From: Parasponia andersonii
Taxonomy: Eukaryota; Streptophyta; Magnoliopsida; Rosales; Cannabaceae
Reading direction: 5' to 3'
NCBI GenBank assembly: GCA_002914805.1
Contig: JXTB01000106.1
Location: 244,710-308,709, forward strand
DNA length: 64,000 nt
Below the pieces are notes generated by a model. That model did no database searches, had not been told where the DNA came from, and worked only from the letters and a program-made list of their open reading frames with translations. How positions within the stretch are numbered: position 1 is the first letter of the stretch; each line of letters opens with the position of its first letter. Below are positions 20,666 to 31,378 of this stretch, in pieces. The position numbers and the translations under genes are program-made.

Positions 20666-21800
20666 TCACATGTAATACTTCTTCAGGTGTTGGGTGTTCC
20701 ACGTGTTTGGTACGCTCTTCTCGGTCTTGAGTTCTTTCAGGACGTACACACCATTATCGAGCGCCTTGATCACCTCATAGGGCCCGACCCAGTTAGAGTC
20801 CAGCTTCGAGGAGTTTCTTGTCCTGACCCTCAAGAACCAGCCTTTGGTGTTAAATCAATGAGCGCTAACCTTCTTCGTACAGTAGGACCTGGCCTGCTAG
20901 TGATACAAGGCCAGGTGGACCAAGGCCATGTCCCTTGTTTCTTCTAGGAGGTCTGTGTTATGGCTTAGCTATTGCTCGTTCAGTGAGGCGTCTCTTACCA
21001 CTTCGGAGAAAAGGGTCGGGAGGCCAATCTCGGTCGGGATCACAGCCTCTGACCCGAAGACCATGGCGAATAGTGTTCTTCCTGTTGACCTACGCTATGT
21101 GGTTCGATGGGCCCACACGACAGCCGGTAGCTCTTCTAACCACCCCTCTTTGGCCTCCTGCAAGTTCTTTTTTATATTGCTGAATATGGCCTTGTTCGTT
21201 GCCTCTGATTGGTCGTTCCCCTGAGGGTAGTTTACGGATGAGAAGCTGAGCCTTATATCATACAACTCACACAGCTCCTTTAGCTTTATGTTCTGGAATT
21301 GCGTACCGTGATCGGCATGTATCTTTCTTGGGATCCCGTACCGGAAAATTATGTTTTTCCAAATAAAGTTAATCGTGTCTACCTTGTTGATGGTTACGTA
21401 GGCTTTAGCTTTTACCCATTTGGTGAAATAATCAATGGCCAACAGGACATACCTTTTTCCCCTTGGACTTCTGGAGAGTTCTTCGATGATGTCCAGAACC
21501 TATTTAGCGATAGGCCAAGGAGTTATGTTCGAATGCGGTTCCTCCGCAGTTTGGTGCTTCACAGGAGCGAACCTTTGGCACTTGTCACATTTCTTGACAA
21601 ACTAGGCCGCCTCGGTCATCATGTATGGCCAGAAGTACTCGGCAATCAAGGCCTTGTGGGCAAGGCTATGCCCGCAAGAGTGGTTGCCACACGCTCCTTC
21701 GTGGATTTTCTCCATCAGTTTCTGCACCTCGATAGGGCCTACGCACCTCAGTATTGGTCCCATCGTTGATCTCCTTTATAGTCGGCCCGCCACCATAGAA
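20666..21800 (-). pseudogene. Integrase region of Tat pol
   Basis: On the - strand: an HHCC zinc site (HEGACGNHSCGH ... CDKC, about 21740-21580), then the catalytic core with AIDYFTKW, ADHGTQF and QSEATNK. The second Asp and the Glu are separated by exactly 35 residues, the D-D35-E spacing of active integrases, so the triad is preserved. The C-terminal part ends at HLKKYYM and TGA 20666-20668, the normal end of pol in this family. In-frame stops interrupt it, including TAG at 21602-21604, 20897-20899 and 20969-20971. Its role would have been insertion of element cDNA. Confidence 0.85.
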
Positions 21801-22053
21801 TACTGGGCAGCCTTCAGTCTGATCAACCTCACTTTTTGGGGGTCTGTGGGTAGGTTCCCCGACACCAGATATTAGGTGATGGGTCTCATCTAGCCCTGAT
21901 CCTCGGAGTCAGCTGCAAATACTTGGCACGTGGGGGCCGCCAAAGGGACTTTTGTGTTTTCGTACTCTAGTAGAATTTCGCTATGTTCGATAGTTCCCCC
22001 GATCGATGCGCTTTAGCTAATTCATCAGCCTTTTGGTTCATCTCCCTGGGTAT

Positions 22054-22461
22054 TTATCCGATATCGAACCTGCTGAAATGAGCTTTCGCCCCCATTACCC
22101 GGGAGAAGTACCTATGTAATCTTGGCTCTTTTACTTCGAAGTCTCCCCTGACTTGACCCACGATCAGCTGTGAGTCAGTTTTTACCACGATGTCCTCTAC
22201 TTCGAAGTGCAGAGCCAATTCAAGGCCTTGCAGTAGTGCCTCGTATTCTGCCTCATTGTTTGTTGCTTGGAAATCGAGCCTCAAAGCTTTCTTAACCCTG
22301 AGTCCTGCCGGGGTCTGTAAGACTATTCTGATACCTGATCCCGAGGCATTTGTGGATCTGTCAGTGTAGAGGGTCCAGGTTGAAGGGGTGTGAGGCAGGG
22401 ACGTCTGAAGCGGGTCGTGTGGCTCACCGAAGGACTGGATTTCCACCAAGAAGTTCGTCAT
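22054..22461 (-). pseudogene. Second, archaeal-type RNase H of Tat pol
   Basis: The 135-codon open frame contains LYTDRSTN, ATNNEAEYEALLQGLELAL and VKTDSQLIVGQV, supplying the Asp, Glu and Asp of the RNase H active site. The NNEAEYEAL signature belongs to the additional RNase H domain that Tat elements carry besides the ordinary gypsy one. It lies between the degenerate first RNase H and integrase, as expected for the group. Within the track it is one of the longest unbroken pol pieces. Confidence 0.8.
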
Positions 22462-22499
22462 AACTTGCCCTTTCTTTGCTATTTGAGGCTGATATTCGA

Positions 22500-22890
22500 T
22501 GTTGTATATCCCCAGCTAGATGGCGCACTTGGTTAGTCATCCTGACAGGTCCAGCTTGGCCAAGATTTGTCGGATGGGGAAATCCATATGCATCGTTACC
22601 GGGTGCGCCTCGAAGTATTGCCTGAATCTCTTCTTAGCGTTGACCAAAGCTAAGACCAGTCTCTCTGCCATACTATATCGCGTTTCGGCATCAAAGAGCA
22701 TGGGGCTCGTGTAAAACACAGGCTTCTACTTGCTGTCTTACTTGACGAACAACACGGCTACCAAATAAGCGTACAAGTGCTACCTTTCTGCTGGGGAAGC
22801 TAGGATAGGCGGATGACTTAGGTACAGCTTGAACTCTGTCAGCGACCCGTCCTGCTCCTCCCCTCAGACGACCGTGGAGCTTTTCTATAT
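22500..22890 (-). pseudogene. First (gypsy) RNase H / connection domain of Tat pol
   Basis: The - strand frame at 22719-22537 reads TRYSMAERLVLALVNAKKRF and HPVTMHMDFPIRQ, typical of the connection/RNase H domain that follows reverse transcriptase in Tat elements. Upstream (22890-22720) the frame is broken and shifted. It retains the family spacing between reverse transcriptase and the second RNase H. Confidence 0.7.
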
Positions 22891-22893
22891 GCA

Positions 22894-23700
22894 CTAGAAG
22901 AAGGTCTTGCATCGGTCGGACATATTGGAGACAAAATAGCTGAGGGCGGCTGTCCTCCCGGTTAGGCGCTGGACCTCCCGAACGGTTGAGGGTCTTTTCT
23001 CATCTGCGATAGAGGACAACTGGGTCGAGTTGGCCTCAATGCCTCTCCTGCTCACGATGTGTCCTAGGAATTGGCTGGAAGACACCCCAAATGTGCACTT
23101 CTTGGGGTTCAGATGCATCCAGTATCGCCTCAGGATTTGAAAACATTCATCCAGGTGTCTCAGATGGTCCGAAGCCTCCTTGCTCTTTACGACCATGTCG
23201 TCGATGTAGACTTCCATCGTCTTCCCGAGCAGCTCAGTGAACATTTTGTTCATGAGCCTCTGGTAGGTCGCCCCTGTGTTCTTGAAGCCGAAAGGCATGC
23301 GCCTAGAACAGTACAGACCTCACTCCGTAATGAACGCCATGTGGATCTAGTCTTCCTCGTATAGAGGAATCTAGTTGTATCCAGAGTAGGCATCCAAGAA
23401 GCTCATCCTATCAAAGCCAGCCGTAGCGTCGACCATTTGGTCGATCCTTGGCAAGGGGAAGTTGTCCTTCGGGCAGGCCTTGTTTAGGTTAGTGAAGTCT
23501 ATCCAAGTGCGGTCGTCGCCATTTTTCTTCTTCACCACCACCGGGTTGGAGACCCAGCACGGGTATATGCATTCCATGATCAAGCCGTTCTCCAGTAGCG
23601 TCTTTACCTCCTTATTGATCGCCATATTTTTCTCTGGCGTGAACCTTCAGGGCTTCTATCTGACCGGTGGGAAATTGGGGTCTGCATTCAATTAGTGGCA
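22894..23700 (-). pseudogene. Reverse transcriptase of Tat pol
   Basis: Two open pieces, 23625-23371 and 23298-22894, belong to one reverse transcriptase. The first has VVVKKKNGDDRTWIDFTNLN and KACPKDNFPLPRIDQMVDA. The second has MPFGFKNTGATYQRLMNKMF and the catalytic box VYIDDMVVKSK (YIDD), then the thumb motif FLGHIVSRRGIE. Between them, TAG at 23371-23373 and at 23347-23349 interrupt a stretch whose surrounding residues (AYSGYN ... IPLYEED) are otherwise normal. A third stop (TGA) precedes MPFGF. Confidence 0.88.
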
Positions 23701-24049
23701 GGCATGTGGGGGGTCTATCTCGGGCATGTCATCGTGGGACCACCGAAGACATCTTCATTCTGCCTAAGAAACCCCAACAGTTCACTCTTTTCTTCCTCAG
23801 GCAGCAGGGCCCCGATTAGGACTACCTTCCCCAACTCTGCCTCTTTCAAAGGGACCCCCCACCAGCTCCTCAATTGTGGATTCTAGCCCATCAGACTCCT
23901 CTTTGATTCGCTTCATTACGTCGACAGGCGGCTTTTGATTGCTACCTGTCCCCCGTCGAGGCGTTCGCATTCGCATCGGGCCCACTCAGGGTGATTGAAA
24001 AATATTTCTTCGCGGAGGCCTGGTCCCTTTTAATATCTATCGTTTAAGT

Positions 24050-24480
24050 GCTGTCCTTTGATAGACATCTCAAGACTTGGTAGAGGGTGGAGGCGACCCC
24101 ATGCATGGCGTGGATCCACCCTCTCCCCATGATGACGTTGAAGGAAGACTGGCAGTTGATGACGACGAAATCCACATCCAGGCATTTTTCCGCAGCACAG
24201 ACCTTCAAAGTCACGATGCCTAAGGGGCTGACCCTAGCCCCGTTGAAGGCGAATAGTGCCTGACAGGTCGGCCTGAGCACGTTTCGATCCAGGCCCATGC
24301 TCTCGAGCGTGCTAAAGAACAGGATGTCGATTAGGACCCTCTCGACCAACGCGGAGTCAATCTGCAACTTAATCACCAAGGGGTCATTATGAGGTAGGTG
24401 CACCGTGGTCAAGTCTTGCTGGGAGAAGATGATGGGGGCGGCTGAGGCGTAGCTTTCTTCCGTCGTCATATGGTTCACAG
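24050..24480 (-). pseudogene. Retropepsin-like protease of the Tat element, active-site motif missing
   Basis: This is the C-terminal half of the 24925-24044 frame. The flanking motifs are intact: VERVLID, then ILFFSTLESMGL, then FNGARVSPLGIVTLKV and FNVIMGRGWIHAM. In this family LID is normally followed by (T/S)GSS before ILF. Here the D-T/S-G motif and about five residues are missing in frame (junction near 24326-24331), so the enzyme cannot have worked. Confidence 0.75.
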
Positions 24481-24599
24481 AATGACCCATCCCCCTCAGG
24501 CACTTCACCCTTTCCTCAGTCCTCTTTCGGTACTTTTCCTTATTCTCTTGACCCTGGGTCGGCTCCGGTCTGCCTATGATCGTTGGAACTATCCTCAGA

Positions 24600-26131
24600 G
24601 TTTGTTCTCCCGACTCGGAGGCTTGGGTATGCTTTCCTTTCTCGGGTCTGGCGGCGTCCTCCTTCGGCTGGTTCTCGCCCATCTTTACGTATTGCTTCAA
24701 CTTTCCAGCTTGGATTACCATCATAACCTGCACATAAAGGCTATGGCAGTTGACGGTATCATGCCCATGATTTTTGTGAAATTGGCAGTACCTGCTCTTA
24801 TTTTTCATATGCTCAGGAACACCGGACTTGGGTAAGTCTTTGAAAATGCCCCTGTCCCTATTCTGGAGGTAGATCACATCGATCGGCCTATTGAGCTCAT
24901 ATTTTGGTAGAGGATCCTTAAACATCTTCCTCCTCTTACCACTCTCTTGACCGCCTCGAGCTGGGGCTTCCTACTTCGGAGATGGCCCCTGAGGCAAAGC
25001 AGGCCTCTTTATTCCTTATGGGGCCGGGGTTTGCGCTGGTGCCTTTGTTATCGCGGCAGAGGCCTTGGGTGCTTTCTGGTGGCATTCCAACACCCTAAAT
25101 GCCCCCTCTGACTTTGCCTGGACATCTGTCATGTCGTACGGCAAATTCAAAAGTAGATGGTCCGACAGCATCGACCCTAGTTGTAGGCCCCTGACGAACG
25201 AGCTCGCGGCTTGCACCGAGTCGGCATTGTGCATCGAGGACATTACCTACAGGAAACGTGACAAGTATTCTCTTAGAGACTCACTCGCAGATTGCTCCAA
25301 CCGGTCGAGGTCTCGCATGGTTTTCTATTGCCTCTAGGTGCCCGCATACTGCTTTAAGAATAGTTTGCAAAAGTCTTCAAACCCGTTTATGGACTTCTCT
25401 GGGAGTTGTCTGAACCATAGCAGTGCTAGCCCTGCCAGGGTGGTGGAGAAGACTTTGCAAGTCACAACCTCGTCCCTAGTCTCCAAGGCTATCTTCTGTT
25501 GAAAGTGGTATATGTGATCGAGGGGGTCAGTCTTTCCCTCGAATGGTCTGAAGGTTAGGGTTGTGAAGTCCTTCGGCTTAGGCTCCAACTAGATCCAATC
25601 AGCGAAGGCTGTTTGATTGATTCCTCGTACGTTCTGCTCTGCCAGATTATCGGGGGTCTGGCTGTGATGGGCTCTGAGCCTCTTACTTAGCTCTGCCATC
25701 ATCTCTTGTTTCCAGTTAGGAAGTGCACCTATTAGGCTTTCCTGGTGCCTTTTGTCCAATGCTACGCTGGCCTGGAAAGGCCTTATCTGGCTCTGCTGCT
25801 CCCCCTGCATCCGCGATCTAGATGGGGCGGGGACTTCTATCGGCGGTTGGCCCCCAGACTCTTGTTAGACCTCTTCGTCAAAGTCCTCCCTTCGCCCGCT
25901 CCTGGCTTCGCTTGCTAGCAGCTCTTCGAGGCGGGCATTATCCCTGCGCACCTCTGCGAATTCATCTTTTAAACCCAGGATGGCCTCGTGGGCCATCTCT
26001 ACCTTCCGGTTTGTTTCTGCCAGAGCGGCAAGCATTTGGTCTAGTTTTTGCTCCAGACCAGGTCGTGCTTCCTGGGAGCTCCCTTTGGCGTCAGGACGTG
26101 TGCTCCTCGTTGTCATTCTTGAGGGTGCCAT
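24600..26131 (-). pseudogene. gag of the Tat element
   Basis: It starts MAPSRMTTRST at 26131, a short distance after the primer site. An N-terminal coiled coil (LDQMLAALAETNRKVEMAHE) is followed by the capsid-like Retrotrans_gag segment (FEGKTDPLDHIYHFQQ ... LLWFRQLPEKSI, 25588-25334), a linker, and a CCHC-like knuckle (YCQFHKNHGHDTVNC, about 24787-24745). The frame is cut by stops, including TAG at 25589-25591, 25334-25336, 25325-25327, 25247-25249 and 24971-24973. It runs without a clear break into the protease, as in other Tat gag-pro genes. Confidence 0.85.
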
Positions 26132-26207
26132 TTGACATTGTATGGCCTTTTTTTCGGGGAGAACACGATCGTGAGGCTCCTGTTTCTTCTCTCACGCTCA
26201 ACTATTT

Positions 26208-26223
26208 CCCACAGACGGCGCCA
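26208..26223 (-). promoter_or_regulatory. Primer-binding site
   Basis: Read on the - strand, TGGCGCCGTCTGTGGG starts three bases after the 5' LTR end. TGGCGCCG is the usual Tat/Grande start, attributed to priming by tRNA-Asp. The 3' part matches less well from memory. Confidence 0.75.
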
Positions 26224-26226
26224 AAC

Positions 26227-26963
26227 TGTTTGCGCTTTTCTCACCAGCTGTCCATGTGTCTCTGAACTTCTGACATTGTATCCACCAACCGTCCATGTAT
26301 CCTTGCTATCCCGGAATGCCTTGAGCTTCAGGCTGAGATGGAGAGGCAGGGGTGGCCACCTGCAAAGACTCTCCGATGCTTAAGTTAGTGATTTATCCCC
26401 GAGACTGAACAACAAGGATTTTGTTTTTCTCTGTAAATATTTTTTTTGGTATATCTCTCCCTTTAGAGAGGAAATAAGGCTTATATATATAATCTTGGAA
26501 CTGGAAGCTTTTTGGCTCTTAATCCCAGGATCGAGTACCTTTTTCTATCATGACTTACTCTAGAAATCACGGGTCGTGGTTACTGTGACCTCCCTTGCAT
26601 CGTTGCGGTCTATTTTCCGCCGTCCCCTACGACTCCAGCTTGTCGAGGGTGAGAATTTGACAAGCTGCCGTTCTATCTAGGTCTGGAGCGGTGAGCTACT
26701 TCTCACGAAATTCTGGTAGAAGACCCTTGAGGCTCCCGACCCCCAGCTGTCGAGGTAAGAATCGGACTGGGCCGAGTCCATCCAGGGTCTGGAATAGGTT
26801 CGACCTTGGCCTTGGACAGCCCATGGGCCTATGCGGTACCACGTGCAACTCGCGTGGCTTTTAATTGGTTACTCTGGACACGTGTCAGACGGTGTGCCTC
26901 GCTTGTGACCTGTTCTGCCACTTAATCATCTGCGTAGTTTATAATTTAGGAACGGGTCCCACA
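26227..26963 (-). repeat. 5' LTR of the Tat element
   Basis: 737 bp, starting TGTGGGACCCGTTCCTAAAT on the - strand and ending GCGCAAACA. It carries the same TATA core at 26481-26493 as the other LTR. It lacks about 53 bp present there (deletion near 26675). Many differences between the two LTRs are C/T or G/A changes, so the insertion is not recent. Confidence 0.92.
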
Positions 26964-27637
26964 CTTATCAAAGTAGTGTACATGTTTGGTGCCAACAATA
27001 AAATTCGTTTTGTATATGGGATACACTTTTTTTTTTAATATATACAGTACAACCCCTATTTTTGACTTTATAGCTACAACCCTTTTGATAACCCTTGGTT
27101 CTAGATCCTATGGTTTAGAAGGGATGAAGCCACGTATGATTATCATTCTTATCACTTGAGCTTCTTCTTCAAGTTTCTTCCTTTTATTTTTTTTCCCCTT
27201 AAGCTTCATCTGCTCATCTCATCTTCTTTAAGGATGCCTAGGAGGTTTTCCTTAAACTTTTTTCACCTCATGCTTCTTTCCTTCTTTCCCCTCCCACTCC
27301 TTCTCTTTCATGGCCGTAATTCGCAAGCTTTTCTTTCTTTGAAAAGAAAAAAAATCGTACTAATTTTTATGGTTTAAAAGATGAAAATAAAAGAAGAAAA
27401 ATAAACATCGACAACCTAAGATTGATATCAAAAAATATAAATCATGTAGGAGAACAGTTGGTTCTTCTCGGCTACTGCAAACTACAGCAAATGGTGGCAA
27501 TTTTTTTATTCTTGACTAGATTTATATAGTTTTAAGCCCTGTTAGTAGTGTAGTGATTCATATCTACATTTAACCCATTGCTCCAAAAATAAAATTCATG
27601 ATTTGGAAATTAAGACCCGATATTGAAAGCATAGATC
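26964..27637. other. Host DNA between two LTR insertions
   Basis: A GTGTACATGTTTGGTGCCAAC block at 26977-26997 resembles motifs left of the Tat insertion (14166-14184), so the element entered a short local repeat. The rest is T-rich with a 73-codon hydrophobic open frame (27156-27377) that is probably chance. No gene recognised. Confidence 0.5.
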
Positions 27638-29835
27638 TGTCACAACCCAAAATTCGGGCTAGTGGCAGAAAGGGAATTTCGCAAAGATGAGAAATTCCTT
27701 GATTATTTGAAAAACGTCTAAAAATTTTAGTTTTATAAAACAACCCATTTTAGATAAAATATTTGAAATTCAATCCCGTGAACCTCTCCCACAGTTCGTA
27801 TACACTATTAAACATATATCGAATAAATATCGAAAAGAACATAAATCAAATATATGTTCAAACATCATCATCATTCACATCAGAACAGACATCAGAATGA
27901 TATACATGAGTTCACAGAAAAAATGGAAGGTAGTAATCTTTGTTCAATGCTAAAACAAAATTCAGACAATCTAAACACCACAACAACACGCTTTGAGCAT
28001 TACCAAGATAGCGAACTACAGTCCTGATGGCCTCTTACTCCTCTTGATCTCCAAAATCGCACTAGACACCACCTGAGGAAGGGAGGAAGGGAATGAGCAT
28101 AAAATGCTGAGTAGGAAAAATAGTTACCTCGATCGAAAATATTTTAGTGATGGAAGGCTCTTGCATGGTTAGTTTAAATCCAATACATACATATATGATA
28201 ATTCATAATCGGAAATCGTCATGTATATGTATAAATAAATCAGTATAATCAAAATCTTCAATTCAGAAAAATATGACACAAATCAACCCATACCCATGAG
28301 CTCATATTCTCTCATCTGTGGAAACCCAGGATGATGGCACTAAGTGTACCTAATAGCCTGCCTGACACCTAAGCCCATACCCGGAAGGGGCACCCATATG
28401 TCGCCTACCAAACCTGGAGGGCAACCGAATTGCCTACGCTTGCCAAATGGGGAGGTAATCAAAAGTAACAAAACCCCACGTGGGTTTACAAACTCTACAC
28501 TGATAGTGGGGCACGCAGCACCACATTATAAACCCACGATGCTAACACGGTGCTCATGTATGATCCTTTGATATGTGTAACACAGAACTAAAGTGTGAAA
28601 ATAATCGTACTCTAGTTTTTCAATAAAATAAGTATATTAGGTTTTTATAGAAAAACGAACAACATAACAACCATATTTTTTATATACCCAAAATAACCTC
28701 CACTCAGAAAATCCCTAGAGCAATAAAATATATATATATATATATATCTCATACCATCACCGACCATCACATATGTTCAAGAAAACCAAAAACTACATTT
28801 GTTCTCATATATTGCAAAAAATAAGTTTTATTCGAAAATAGTATAAAACAGAGATAACCGAATTCCTACCTCATAATAATCGCGATACCACGCTATTGAC
28901 TTCATCAAGGCGTCGTCGACATTCGTCCGGAGGGTTGGGAATTAATTCCAAGCCCTCGATCGTCCTCTTATGAAAACTCAACTTCTCAACGGAGCTTCAA
29001 TTCCATAAACGGACCTCTTCATTGAATTCCTAGCACCTAAAATAGCTAGGTTAGACATATAACTTATCCAATTCGGGTCCGGACCCACACTGGACTGGTG
29101 GCATGCAAATCGAGACAAATCTTAGCCGTTTGATTTCGATTTTTGTGCCGATCATCAAACATAGGAAATATATATATCAAACATCCCAATTTTCCGAGTA
29201 CAATCCAAAAATGACAACAAAAATACGATCTAACAACAGGATCAAAAAGTCAACTTAAGGTCAAAATATTCCAAAAATGACAACTTTTGATTCGCATATT
29301 ATGGGGTTAAGATATATAAATCTTAAGCTTCCTCTCGACGAGATGAATCCAACGAGCCTGGTTAGAGGTCAAATGGTAGCCAGAATCGTCATCGGCAATG
29401 AGAAATCCGAAACGGTCCACTTCGTCTTCTCCCGCAACGGTGGCTTCAGCAGCAGCTGATGATGGTCAGCGGAGCTTCCTGGCGGCACGACGAGCTTGCA
29501 CCGGGTGGTTGGCAGGCCGGACGGTGGCTTGGGTGGCGGCTCGGCCCTCGCTGGTCCTTCGGCCGAGAGTGAACAGAGAGAGCGAGGGAGGCGTCGGGGA
29601 AGAGAGAGAAAAAGTGAGTGGGAGAGAGAACCCACGTGGGTAAGTAGGGGACTGTGCAATTTTTTTTTTAAAATTACACTATAGTCCCCGATTCTGAAAT
29701 CTCTATCAATTATGTCCCCCAAAAATTACAATTTAGTCCCTCTGCACAAAACTTTTGCAAATTAATTCACCCAACATAATACCCGAAAATTGGTAAAATA
29801 TCCAAATTACCCTCCCAAAAATTCGGATTTTTACA
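27638..29835 (+). mobile_element. Solo-LTR-like repeat (family also present at 45.8-57.4 kb)
   Basis: 2198 bp, starting TGTCACAACCCAAAATTCGG and ending TTCGGATTTTTACA, flanked by AGATC (27633-27637) and GGATC (29836-29840), a one-mismatch 5-bp duplication. Blocks at 28340-28460 and 28860-29110 recur in inverted orientation near 46960-47120 and 46360-46640, and in direct orientation near 56640-56900, so it is dispersed. Open frames around 29370-29720 on both strands are GC-rich by-products without a domain. It could be a solo LTR or a short non-autonomous element. Confidence 0.6.
28729..28747. repeat. (AT)n microsatellite
   Basis: About nine AT dinucleotides within the solo-LTR-like repeat. 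Confidence 0.85.
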
Positions 29836-30107
29836 GGATCTTTCCAAAGTGAGGTTGATTTTTTTTGGGAGGAGATTGGTCTTTCTTTTTAATAATTTTT
29901 TTTTGAACTATGAACAATGGCATCTGCGTTATGCTGGGATTTGTAATTCACTGCTTATTGAAGCCATTTTTGTGTTCTGCATCTTATGTGTAGCCCCTAT
30001 GTCTTCATCATCAAACCATGAAAAAGCTGTTAGAGTCAACTCTAAGAATAATTTCCATAGTCATATTTTACAGAATCCAGATATTTCTATAAATCAGTCT
30101 CTCTTAC

Positions 30108-30190
30108 AAGAAATTAGGCCATATATGCATGAAGATAGGCCTATTTTAACCTATACGCTCATTTTAAAAATATTCTGAAAAATATACAAA
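30108..30190. repeat. Left terminal inverted repeat of the MULE
   Basis: Pairs with about 36155-36233 in reverse orientation, roughly three quarters identical by eye. It begins directly after the 9-bp target duplication. Confidence 0.75.
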
Positions 30191-30699
30191 TTGACGAATT
30201 TGTCCCTAAAAAAACCTAAGAAAAACTATGCTCGAACTTCAATTTCTTCACTTCTCACTCTCACAATTGTCGAGTCTCTGTTTCTCCTTCTCATAGTCGT
30301 CTCAATCTCAGTCTATTTTTTCTCTTAAATCTGTCAGTCTATGTTGAAATTATGGTGAACATCTCTCAAAATCTATATCATTCTCATTTCTCACTCGAAA
30401 AATTGAAGTTGAAGCTCAAAAGCTATAAACCCCAAAAGGTAATCAAGCAGAAGCACCCTAGAAGCCCAAACAGTTTGCTCTATCGCCATCGCTGTCTAAG
30501 AGCCAGAAAAATGAGTTTGCAAAAAATGTAAGAAATTATAGATTTTAGGGTTTTATTTTTATAGATAAATTAGGAATTTTGAATAATTTAGTTGAATAAT
30601 AATTTATTTTCAATATCGATTAAGTTTCGTTTTATGTTTGAGGTTATTTGTTGAATTATTGAGTGATTAAAGATGAAAAATCATGAAATTTTGTGATTT

Positions 30700-31370
30700 T
30701 GATTTTGAAGACCTTTTTATGATAATTTATTGTTATTCAATTCTCTTCGATGGTATTTCATTGAGTTTCTGATGCACTTTCAATGCTTGTTTTAAGTAAC
30801 AAAAATTTGTATTAAAATCCTAACATTGAATGATATTTTGATTTAATTTCGCAAACATTCCAATGAAATTTTGATGCTTAATTTAAATAATAGAAGTTTC
30901 TATTATTAAAATCCTAACATTTAATGATATTTTGATTTGATTTCATGGTCATTTCGATGCTATTTTAATTCTTTGAGTTATCATATTCGATTTATATTCA
31001 ATGCTTTTTCGATGGCTGAAAGGGAAGTAAATTTTTTGACTATTTTTCGATGCTTTTTTGATTGTAGTTCGAGGTATGGCTATATTAGGAAAGGGAAGTA
31101 AATGTTTCAACTATTTTTCAATGTGTTTTTTATTGTAGTTCATCATGCTCTATTTTTTGATGCATTTCGATGGTTATTTTCAATTGTTTCACCATTTTTA
31201 AGGGTTTCTGCAATTTTACTTGAGGACCATTGAAATAGTGTCAAAAATCATGTATTCGAAGATTCGATGGTATTTCGATTTCTTTTGATTCAATTTCAAC
31301 CATTTTTCACAAAATTCGATGATATTTATTTATGTTTTTTTTTGAAAAATTTGTCTAATTTTTTTTCTTT
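30700..31370. repeat. Cryptically repetitive TTCGATG-rich segment
   Basis: Variants of TTTCGATG(G/C)TATTT and CAATG(C/A)TTTTTCGATG recur irregularly many times between the MULE left end and the DUF1985-like exon. Likely an expanded intron of the cargo gene. Confidence 0.5.
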
Positions 31371-31378
31371 CGATGTAG

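Larger units (their letters stand above)
14433..26963 (-). mobile_element. Ty3/gypsy LTR retrotransposon, Tat type, full-length but decayed
   Basis: A 12.5-kb element read on the - strand. The order is 5' LTR (26963-26227), primer site, gag, protease, reverse transcriptase, RNase H, second archaeal-type RNase H, integrase, a repeat-rich zone, an opposite-strand gene, polypurine tract and 3' LTR (15222-14433). Integrase after RNase H gives Ty3/gypsy. The second RNase H, long untranslated zone and extra antisense ORF are known features of the Tat group (Grande, Retand, Ogre relatives). All genes carry stops, so it is not autonomous. The expected 5-bp target duplication is not found (GCCAA left, CTTAT right), which suggests mutation of the duplication or rearrangement. 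Confidence 0.92.

Noticed and set aside
23071..23364. 97-codon + strand frame inside the reverse transcriptase region
   Set aside because: It is the shadow of the YIDD-containing reverse transcriptase on the - strand.
29369..29722. 117-codon Pro/Ser-rich frame on the - strand
   Set aside because: It sits inside the solo-LTR-like repeat, and overlapping frames on the other strand are equally open; no domain.
29849..30178. 109-codon frame running across the left edge of the MULE
   Set aside because: Its last 23 codons lie in the MULE terminal repeat, so it cannot be an ancestral gene as it stands; the upstream part (SSSSNHEKAVRVNSKNNF) matches nothing I know.
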